The translations under genes were made by a program, and so were the position numbers. Shown here piece after piece: positions 55,690 to 64,000 of a stretch of 64,000 nucleotides of DNA. This DNA comes from Diploptera punctata (taxonomy: Eukaryota > Arthropoda > Insecta > Blattodea > Blaberidae), in assembly GCA_030220185.1 (NCBI GenBank), contig JASPKZ010008348.1, positions 1,054,001 through 1,118,000 of the forward strand, read 5' to 3'. Each line of letters begins with the position of its first letter. Within the stretch, counting starts at the first letter, position 1. The notes under the pieces were generated by a model. It did not search any database. It had not been told where the DNA came from and saw only the letters and a program-made list of their open reading frames with translations.

Positions 55690-56065
55690 AATATTAAAAA
55701 ACCATTCTAACGGTATTTTTGTAATAAATCATTTACTACTATATCACTTGTTCATCGACATTCCAATTTACATAATAACGACAAGCTATTCAAACGCTTA
55801 TTTGCAATAAATCATTTAATCAGAAGGACAACCTTCATATACATTCAATTTTGCATAGTAATGAGAAGCCGTTCATATAATCCAAATGAAGTAAATCACT
55901 TCTTGACAAGATAATCCTAAATGTACATTATTTTCTCATAATAATTAGAGGTCGTTCAAAAGTTGTGTTTGTACAAAATTGTTTATATCTAAAGGCTACC
56001 TTATTGTAGATTTACATTTGCATAATAATGAGAAGCCATTCAAATGTTCTACTTTTATTAACTCA
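55690..56065 (+). pseudogene. Further decayed zinc fingers
   Basis: Finger-like units resume directly after the LINE: CNKSFTT then VHRHSNLHNNDKLFK, and again AATGAGAAGCCGTTCA linkers at about 55859 and 56026 followed by worn units. About four former fingers can be traced. Confidence 0.7.
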
Positions 56066-56824
56066 TAAGCGAGGGCATTTAAACATGGCGTTCCTTTCCC
56101 AGATGCAGAAGGACGTGTTGATACGCCTGGACTTTTAAATATCCAAATGCAGATTGCCATACATCACGCGTTGATACATCTATGATTTTCAAAGCCTATA
56201 CGGTGTTTGTAAAACATTCTGGAGAACTTATTTTTCCTTGCTGTTGTAGAAAAATCTCCCCCTCATGTTATGACATAATTTACGACAGGCATGTGGAGTG
56301 AGTTAGCTACTTATTAGTGAAAGGAGAAACTCTTTGTATTTTTTTTTCTCTTCAGCTACTCACTTCCTTCGAACTAGTGAATGCCCTATTTTGCCGAAAA
56401 GAAATATCTGTAAAGTGTCCCACTGTGTGGTCTCATAACTAACCTTTCTTTCAAAACCGACGTGGATCTTGTGTTTATAGACAAAAATCACATGTCTCTG
56501 ACATTTCCAACTTCTAAAACAAATTTACGTGGCGAATTTGATGTGTAGAATTATAAAAAAAATTAAAAAATATAATAGAGGGATAATAGTAATAATAATA
56601 ATAATAATAATAATGGTAATGGTAATGATACTAAAAATAAAATTAATAATAATAATAGCAATAATAGTAATGTATGTACTGCACACTTCCAACACAGGTG
56701 CTCCCCAGCGGAAGTTTATTAACCAAGATAATCCATTCAACAAGTTTCCGTAAATATATAAATGAATTTATATCAAATAAAATTTAGATTCTCCAACTTT
56801 TATAAATATTGTACATAGTGAATC
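56066..56824. other. No recognisable gene; (AAT)n microsatellite
   Basis: Mixed sequence with a (TAA)n-type tract at about 56588-56672. Nothing else identifiable. Confidence 0.45.
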
Positions 56825-56945
56825 TGAGTAGATTATACAGGGAATGATTGGAAAGCATTAGCTCAGGATAGGGATGTATGGAGAGCTTATGTCCGTACGG
56901 CCATGACCCTACGGGTTCGATAGTGCTAGTGAGTAAGTAAGTAAG
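56825..56945 (+). mobile_element. LINE extreme 3' fragment
   Basis: VDYTGNDWKALAQDRDVWRA, YVRTAMTLRVR and a GTAAGTAAGTAAG tail match the end of the LINE at 32050-35275. Confidence 0.75.
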
Positions 56946-57194
56946 ATGTGTGTAATTATGAAAACCTTTAATTTAAAAATATGAATGAAGGATAAATAGA
57001 TAAAGTTTAGAATTATAAATTATAAGTAAACCTTTAGCAACAATTTAAAAAATGAATGCATTTTAACTTATATCTTGATGAAAGTATTAGGAAATCTTCA
57101 TTTACAATTAAATATAACTTGTAATTAACCAATGAAAGACGCCATTCTATATCATTCTTTGTTTCGTTACTATATTCTATAGTGCTCTGTTCTA

Positions 57195-57395
57195 GTACAG
57201 GTCTTTCACTGTAATCTTAGAATTTTCATGCTATGATTGCAGCTTCATTAGGGAATTATGGTGTGGTAGCTTCCCACCCAGGGGGATGATATTGATGGTA
57301 ACAATGATGATAAAAGCTAGATGATGTCCATGGACCGTTTGGGCCTCAAAGCCCACTGAATGACAAGACAGTATTCCACCTCGAGACCACAGATA
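57195..57395 (-). repeat. SINE-3, partial copy
   Basis: CAGGTCTTTCACTGTAATCT, GTGGTAGCTTCCC, GACCGTTTGGGCCTCAAAG and ACCTCGAGACCACA match the minus-strand SINE-3. The central part is deleted. Confidence 0.7.
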
Positions 57396-57589
57396 TAATA
57401 ATAAATATTTTATCAACCCTTTTATTTTGTTATTTGTTTTATTTATTGACACTTACGCTAATTTGCCAACATGTCAACAAGATACATGTGGTTAGCACAC
57501 AGCCCCAATGAGAGATCTATTAGGAAATTGAGGTGTAACTTGGAAGAAAGACGAACATAACGTGATATCTATGTAATCTAGATGTAATA

Positions 57590-58145
57590 AAACATTGCAA
57601 GTCTCGTAGGCTGCTATGGGTAGGGCATGTGGCACGAATAGGAAATTATATAGGAACTTCGTGTACGAAAACTAGAAGCAAAGTGCCCAGTAGGAGGGAT
57701 AACCATAAAGTGCAAGAAAAATATTAACTAGGATTTGAGGGAGATAAATTATACAAGACCCTCACTGCTGGATTTCCGAGATCGAGTCTCGGTCACTCCA
57801 TGTTGGTTTCGTGGCGGAAAAAACGGAGCTTGGACAGGTTTTTCTCGCGGTTTTCTCCCGTCTTCCCCTGCCGCATCTTCATTCCATCATTTCTCCATAC
57901 TCATCTCATCAAATTCATTTCGTTCATCTGCCTCTGTGGTGGTGCGTCAGACGTGGTCGGCCACACCCTTGCCATACACAGACCTCTATATATAGCGGCT
58001 TCTTCTCATCTCATCCCTCGACCCGACCCTGACTTGGACACGAGTTGAGGATATTATTATAAATTATACAGGAGTAATTGGAAAATATTATTTGGGATAG
58101 CAAAATATGGAGATGTTATGTATGCATAATCATGACCTCTATGTT
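57590..58145 (+). mobile_element. LINE 3' fragment interrupted by a SINE
   Basis: The left part reads RRLLWVGHVARIGN (about 57610-57650) and LREINYT. The right part resumes after 58059 with a worn version of YTGVxWKxL...VW. DNA on each side matches the LINE tail, including GGATTTGAGGGAGATAAATT. Confidence 0.75.
57756..58058 (+). mobile_element. SINE-4 inserted in a LINE, with target duplication
   Basis: The direct repeat ATAAATTATACA at 57744-57755 and 58059-58070 frames a 300-bp GC-richer element. It contains a B-box-like GAGATCGAGTCTC, then GGTTTTCTCCCGTCTTCCCC, TGGTGGTGCGTCAGACGTGG and CTCGACCCGACCCTGACTTG. Confidence 0.8.
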
Positions 58146-58387
58146 CGATGGTGCCATACATTTTAAGAACAACACAAAACAAGTTGGTTTTCAATATCCT
58201 TCATTTTTTTTTTTAAATTGTCCATTTCATTGAATATATGTTAATGATAAATTATTCTCTCTACCTTCCAAATCAAGATATTATAATTGATGAATCATTA
58301 TGGTTATGGAGGAGTAAACATTTCCCTCTACTTAAAACTGCCACATTTCATTTTAAAACTTATGAATTGTGTGAATCTAGAACTGGG

Positions 58388-58700
58388 TATGTGGTCTCGA
58401 GGTAGCGTGCTGCCTTGTCACGCAGCTGACCGAGATTCGATTCCTGTCGGGAGAGGCTTCTTGGGTTGTTTATTTCGGGGGGTTTCCTGACCTGTATGAC
58501 AAATGTCCCCAACGGTACCCGAAAATCATCCGGCCATCATCATCATCAATCATTATCATTCACCGGTGTGGAAGCAACGGGAAGCTGCCATGCCTATAAT
58601 TCCGTAGTACAGCTACAAAGCATAGAATGAAAATGCTATGATTGCAGTGAAAGACCTGCCCTTGGGCAGAACACTATAGAATAGAATAGAATGGCCATAT
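58388..58700 (+). mobile_element. SINE-3, full copy
   Basis: Head GGTCTCGAGGTAGCGTGCTG, CTTGTCACGCAG, GAGATTCGATTCC. Body GACAAATGTCCCC and CACCGGTGTGGAAGCAACGG. Tail AAAATGCTATGATTGCAGTG, GACCTGCCCTTGGGCAG, then (ATAGA)n. Confidence 0.85.
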
Positions 58701-60127
58701 ATTGTTTACATTCTATTAATCACAATTTGATATGTATCTAAAATAAGTTACTTGGAGAGTAGAGTTTAAAAATACTACAGCACAGGGGTACTGCAAAGGA
58801 CTTTTAAATGACCGCACAGAAGGGAGGAAACCGTTCTCGTATATATACGGCAAACCACGCTGAGGGGTTAAAACATTTATTTGCAAATCGCATTTTACTG
58901 TACTTTTACGTTCACGTAGTATTAAGAAATTATTGAAATGATCACTTCGTAGTAGTAAATCATTGATAGATAAATTATATTAATGCTGCATATTTGTGTT
59001 TACACTTTTAATTAAAAAATAATTATTTCATCATATAAATAATTTAGATAATATGAATTAGATATGCAGTACTCATCTTATATTCACAACTTCTGTTAAG
59101 ACCCTTGATTTTGATGCCTTGGGCATCATTATCAATTATTTCTTAAGATGTATCGAGAACCAGGATAAGAAAAAATTGACAATGATACCTATGGAATCAA
59201 AACCCAGGGTCATTAAATAAAGCTACAATTATGTGGTGTTGTAACTACAAATATGAGGCAAGTTGTTCATATCTAACTCATATTATCAAAAAATGTACCT
59301 CTTAGTCAAACTTTGTTAAAATATTAAATATTTAAATCGTTACCTCAATAATAATGCATTATATTTTAGTTTATATATGTATATATATAGAAAAAACAGC
59401 CCAAATAAATGATTTGTTTGTAATAATTCATTAGCTGAGAGATAAATAATTTTTAATATTAATGTTCAATGTTAAGTTATATATGTTGTACTTAACCTTT
59501 ATATTCTGGGGTATTTAAAAATACCACATGAACTGCAGGACGGAATTTAAATATCAGTCCATGATATTAAATGGATGGTAGAGCGTGCATACTAAAAAAA
59601 TATATAAGTATAAAATAACTTTTATTTCATTCATAAAGGAGTGTATTATTCAATGAAATGTTTAATTTTTACATACAATAGAGAATTTTATTATTTAAAA
59701 AGTTAAATTTTTTTGCGAGTCTATATTTTTTTGGTTTGTCTTCATAGCGGGTTCAATTTATGATTTGAAGGTGACTGTACTCTTGCAAGGGGGATTTGAT
59801 AACATAGTTGGAACACGTGTGCCATGAAATATCTGCTTTGAAAGCATAAATATAAGTACCCTGCCTTGTTGACGATAGAGTTATCAGCACATTTTTTTTT
59901 TTCTGTGGCACTCAAACCTTAGCAAACCTTATAACATACAACACTAACATTCAGTCTTCAATTAGTAACTCTAGACTGTGGTTTGTTTTATTTAACATAT
60001 AAAAAAATGGCTTCACGTATATGGCATCCTGGATTATCAAAATAATGTGAGTAGCATATCAGATATTTTTTAAAAATAAATACTAACTAGGTATTTACCA
60101 TGTTAACTCATTATAATTTAATTACAA
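58701..60127. other. No recognisable gene
   Basis: AT-rich. A short patch at 58895-58990 (TTTACGTTCACGTAG, TAGTAGTAAATCATT) may be a very worn zinc-finger linker like those upstream. Confidence 0.4.
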
Positions 60128-60428
60128 AATTAGGGGTGAAAAAGTCACATGTTTTTTTTATTTTTTATGAATACTTGATCTAAAACACAATACATTAGAG
60201 CCACAAATAGCTTCCTTGCAACATTTTCTGAATTTTTATAATTTTACAAAGAAATAACGTTATCATGGGAAAAATATGTAAAAATTAGGGGTGAAAAAGG
60301 CACTTGATGTGTTTTTTTTTTAACTTTTTGTGAATACTTGATCGGAACACAATAGGTTAGACCCACTAATAATTTCTGAATTTTTGTAATTTTACGAAGA
60401 AATAATGCTATCATGGGAGAAATATGTC
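60128..60428 (+). repeat. Tandem duplication with 155-bp period
   Basis: AATTAGGGGTGAAAAAG begins both units (60128 and 60283). TGAATACTTGATC, TCTGAATTTTT and TATCATGGGA follow at matching distances. Confidence 0.8.
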
Positions 60429-61174
60429 CACTAAGGCCAATATGCAGAAACCGTCCCCACTCTTCCCCCACCTTTCTTACTTCCGTAAGTTAAGTCTGAG
60501 CACATGAGTCAGTGATGGTATGCATGAAACCATCTCATCTCTATCTCAGGCGAGATGGAAAAATGCGTATGTTGGCAATGATTTTAAAAATGCATAGAGA
60601 AATAATCCATATGATACTCTGAAATATGGCGAAATTTTTAAAAATCGTCTGCAATTTTATAGGTTATGGGAATGTGATTGTTTGCCTAAAATAAATTTAA
60701 ATTATTACAAAAATGAACAAATAGAATCTGATTGAGGTTAAGTATAATATGTATGTGTAACCAAACCGTTTTCATGGCAAAATTAGGAATTCCTACATAT
60801 AGAAATGTTCAGCAATGAAAGTAAAAAATATATAATTGCCCAGCTATCCCTTATAAAATTAGTTATCTGAATAGGCTTATATTATTGATAAATATAGTAA
60901 GAAAAGTATAAAAGGTCAAATTGTAACATTCCACAGCTTTTACATTTTATACATGTGTAAATGTGATGGAGAAATGCGTACGTTACGGGATATCAACAAA
61001 CCAATTTAATATATGTGATCTATTTTACATCAAATTAAAAACAAATTACCTTCTATTAGTAATCCATTTGAGATGGTGTATTTTATTTAATTGTTATCTT
61101 TATTGGTGATAGGTATACCTTTATGCATAACAGGTAATACTATAGGTCCTAACAATTGTAGGCCTAACCTAAAA

Positions 61175-61600
61175 GTCGAGATTGAGGCAAAATAATAATT
61201 TGTTATTATGGTTTATAAAATCATTGATGTGTAACCATGTATTAATTTATTGTTGTAATTGTTAACAGAAAACCTTTGTCAAAATTACGTTATGAAGATA
61301 ATATTTTAAGAACATGGTAACAAATTTCCATCACCACATTATGTAAATACATCAAATAAATACAAAGTTATTAATCCATTTGAGATGGTCGAGATTGAGG
61401 CAAAATAATAATTTGTTATTATGGTTTATAAAATCATTGATATGTAACTATGTATTAATTTATTGTTGTAATTGTTAACAGAAAACCTTTGTCAAAATTA
61501 CGTTATGAAGATAATATTTTAAGAACATGGTAACAAATTTCCATCACCACATTATGTAAATACATCAAATAAATACAAAGTTATTAATCAATTTGAGATG
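61175..61600 (+). repeat. Recent tandem duplication with 213-bp period
   Basis: Two units, 61175-61387 and 61388-61600, begin GTCGAGATTGAGGCAAAATA. I see only three differences between them (GATGTGTAACC/GATATGTAACT, AATCCATTT/AATCAATTT). Confidence 0.9.
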
Positions 61601-61868
61601 GTGCATTTTATTTTCCTTCTTTGATAATAGATACACATATATTCACAAACCAGGAATAGGAAAAATATGGCAACAAATATATTTACACAAAAAGTATCAT
61701 AGATAACGCAGATCATATTTTATTCTTGCATGCCTTCAGTGGCTGTGATACAACATCAGCATTATTTAATCAAGGAAAAATGAAATTTAAACGAGGTTAG
61801 TAAGGTATTCAAATATCATTGCTAAAGCTATAGAGTGCTTGTTTATTGAATTATAAAGTTACAGTAAT

Positions 61869-62732
61869 GTGAAATGTAAGAAAAGTATGTCTATAAAAAA
61901 CTATAGATATGCAAGCTTCACAACATCAGTATATAAAAGTAAATTTAATATTGCGTCGCTCCCACCAACAGAAGGAGCAGCACGACAATCTATCACCAGG
62001 TTCAGCAGTGGTATTGGGATGAACAAAATGCGGAGCAATGGAGATGGAAAATAAACAAAAACGAGCTAATTCCTATCACCACATTCGAGACCCCAGCGAA
62101 TGCAAAAAGAGATGTCAGAATGCCTGTGGATGCAGAAAGGCTGGGTTAAAGTGCTGTGCTCCATTATACTCGTATGCACGAAGGTGTATAGTACCTGTGA
62201 TAACTCGCAAGTTCCATCAAAAGATAGCGACGAAGAGGAAGAAACGGAGATTATTTTCGAGCAAACGTATGATGAAATCGAGAACGAAGAGGATTGCGAT
62301 GAAACTGGTAATCCCATCACGGATGATGTAGAAGAAATTTCGGTCTGTGACGTTTCGATCGGTAAAGGTATAGTTAATCCCACTACAGGCCTCAGGAGGC
62401 CTTGGGGTAGTAGGAGGTTAAGGCTCCCACTTTTTCTGGACAATCGGTACTTGATGTCAGCCCTGCTTGACGGCCGCCTTTACCCCCAGAATAAGCGGCT
62501 GGTACTCATTTCCGTTAGAGGCTGAGTCGATTCCAGGGCTATAGTGTCGCCAGAGGGTTTTGGGGCAGTTTAAAAAACCTGACCCTACCGGGATTCGAAC
62601 CCTCGACCCTCCGGCTAGTAGCGCAGTGCCTGAACCACTACGCTACGCCCCCCCGTCTCTATCGGTTCTAAAGACAATGAACTCGCAACACCTGGTCCAT
62701 CAAGAACAGCGAATCGAAGGAGAATGCACTAA
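61869..62732 (+). pseudogene. Decayed CXC-type cysteine-motif gene of a multicopy insect family
   Basis: Reading across three frameshifts: IASLPPTEGAARQS (about 61945-61990), QQWYWDEQNAEQWRWKINKN then ELIPITT (62003 on), CKKRCQNACGCRKAGLKC (about 62100-62155) and an acidic tail DSDEEEETEIIFEQTYDEIE to about 62363. After a SINE it resumes with ELATPGPSRTANRRRMH and a stop at 62730-62732. The cysteine block resembles the tesmin/TSO1 CXC motif (C.C..GC.N.CGCRKxGLxC). Many insects carry multicopy genes with this layout. Their role is unknown to me and a transposon origin is plausible. The copy is broken. Confidence 0.7.
62364..62660 (-). mobile_element. tRNA-derived SINE (SINE-5) inside the CXC pseudogene
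   Basis: On the minus strand a tRNA-like head lies at the 62655 end (A box GTAGCGTAGTGG, B box GGGTTCGAATCCC). A GC-rich body follows, with CTGGGGGTAAAGGCGGCCGT near 62480. ATCGGT directly precedes (62358-62363) and follows (62661-62666) the element, with one mismatch further out (TCGATCGGT/TCTATCGGT). The coding sense resumes after it. Confidence 0.8.
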
Positions 62733-63180
62733 TTTTGGAATATTGAATTGTATGTGGGTTAGAGATATTATGGATACCACAATAAAAAGAACACGCCAAT
62801 TACTCTATCTCAAGGTGGTGTGGAAATGGGTTTTTTGGCCCAAACTCGTGTTGAACTACACTTTGCGACACTCGTACGCCGAAACTATTGATTTTACGAA
62901 AAAAGTCACACGAACTGTAGGAAATTTTCTCTAGTTTAGTTTTGTATATAAATATTTTTATCATTAAATGAGTCGGAAGGAAATATTGTCAAAAAACAGA
63001 TTTTAGGCGCCATTTTTTCAATATGGCGGCGCGAGCTGCAAAGATACGAGGTGACAAAGTTGAAATTCGGAAAGGGCACATCGAAATCTATAAAATTGTT
63101 AATTTTCAAAACTCCCGGAAAACTTTCCAGGTAACCTCTTTTTTTAGAACCAAATGACTGTACTATTGACTGTTTTAGCA
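62733..63180. other. Former 3' flank of the CXC gene; nothing recognised
   Basis: A short open stretch from 63023 (MAARAAKIRGDKVEIRKGH) ends before 63160. It has no match I recognise. Confidence 0.4.
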
Positions 63181-64000
63181 TTTGGGATCCCAACCCGTCA
63201 CAGCTGATTTTCTACATCTGGTGCAGATACTTAGTATCGCTGCTCGAATTCCTCCTGATGCTGAATGGGCCCTTAAGTATCATCCCGCTTCTGTTCGCAC
63301 ATTCACATGTATTAATAATAACTGTGCCTCGATGATCATATAACTAGTATGGGTGTTGTCATGTGGTCAGTAAGTCGGATCCCCAGCCGTGATAGCTGAT
63401 TTCCTCAATCTCGAACCGCTACTTATTGCAGTAGCCTGTAGGCCTATTCCTCCTGATGCTGGGCGGGTTACTTATTAGGCCTGCGAATAGTCACCTGGCC
63501 TCACATTCTCATGTGTTAACACAGAGATGGACGATAATATAACTAGTATGTGTATTGACATGTGGTCAGAATGTCGGATCCTCAGCCATTATAACAGATT
63601 TTCTCAATCTGGAACAACTTATTACAACCAGTATTTATCTTGGTGCTGCGCGGGTAACTTACTTAGCCCAAGAGAAGTCATCTGGCCTCACATCCACATG
63701 TGTTAACAGAGATGTGGATGATCATATAACTAGTATGGGTGTTGACATGTTACCAGCATGTCCGATCAACAGCCGTTATAGCTGATTTTGTCAATCTGGA
63801 ACCGCTACTTGTTGCAGCATCCCACAGGCCCGTTCCTCTTAATGCTGGGCTGGTAACTCACTTGGCCTACTAGTAGTCACCTGGCCTCACATCCAAACGT
63901 GTTAACTCAGAAATGGATGATTATAGACTAATAACAGTACGTATGGCGGTTGACATGTGGTCATCATGTCGGATTCTCAACCGTTATAGGCCTAAGTTGA
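63181..64000. repeat. Tandem array derived from the SINE-1 body
   Basis: Four to five units of about 187-208 bp run to the window edge. TGACATGTGG-type anchors are at 63357, 63556, 63743 and 63951. Each unit carries CCGTTATAGCTGATTTTCTC-like sequence, CTGATGCTGGGCGGGT-like and CACATCCACATGTGTTAAC-like sequence, all part of the SINE-1 body at 3555-3800. No tRNA heads are seen inside the array. Confidence 0.85.

Noticed and set aside
56525..56753. Hydrophobic open frames rich in Ile on both strands
   Set aside because: They are translations of the (AAT)n microsatellite.
61869..62732. Treating the CXC gene as an intact host gene with introns
   Set aside because: The frame changes occur without splice signals at the joins and a SINE interrupts the coding sense, so a pseudogene fits better.

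Overview
The window reads as nuclear DNA of an insect: AT-rich, intron-bearing, with C2H2 zinc-finger exons in a sea of decayed transposable elements. The finger linkers (NEKPF), the short acidic phase-0 exons in front of them, and the crowd of RTE/BovB-like LINEs, IS630/Tc1-like transposons and tRNA-derived SINEs make a cockroach-like (Blattodea) genome my best guess. That is inference; nothing here proves the species.

Host genes. Two zinc-finger transcription units are partly visible, both on the plus strand. Unit 1 has an acidic exon at 6062-6157 and a terminal exon at 22208-23044 with nine fingers. Unit 2 has acidic exons at 46449-46550 and 51381-51455 and a terminal exon at 53621-54475 with eight good fingers plus one dead one. 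A broken exon of the same kind lies at 38007-38090. All these exons are phase 0, and the two terminal exons start alike, so the units look like tandem duplicates. First exons with start codons are not visible. Both finger arrays run on past their stops as decayed fingers (23045-23460, 54476-54580, 55690-56065).

Mobile DNA by region. 1-5.4 kb: a shredded LINE and a pseudogene of a multicopy insect orphan family, split by a SINE with a clear target duplication. 5.5-11 kb: a foldback element made of tRNA-like arms, an internally deleted Tc1-like element, a PIF/Harbinger-like MITE with a 63-residue ORF, and a 440-bp near-perfect palindrome. 11-17.6 kb: nested inverted-repeat elements and an internally deleted mariner. 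18.3-21.7 kb: a decayed RTE-like LINE holding a Penelope-like fragment that keeps a GIY-YIG domain and what looks like a complete hammerhead ribozyme. 27.5-31.6 kb: a Tc1-like transposon containing a Harbinger-like MITE and a LINE, each with readable target duplications. 32-35.3 kb: a nearly full-length decayed LINE. 37.5-41.8 kb: SINE, tandem duplications and a Merlin transposase relic. 47.4-50.1 kb: a second Tc1-like copy with a nested MITE. 51.9-52.2 kb: a second tRNA-like foldback. 54.6-58.7 kb: LINE and SINE debris, including a SINE inside a LINE. 61.9-62.7 kb: a CXC-type cysteine-motif pseudogene split by a SINE. 63.2-64 kb: a tandem array built from the body of the SINE seen at 3.6 kb.

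Most of the remaining sequence (notably 23.5-26.6, 41.8-46.4 and 58.7-61.1 kb) shows no recognisable gene. I saw no CRISPR array and no intact autonomous transposon.
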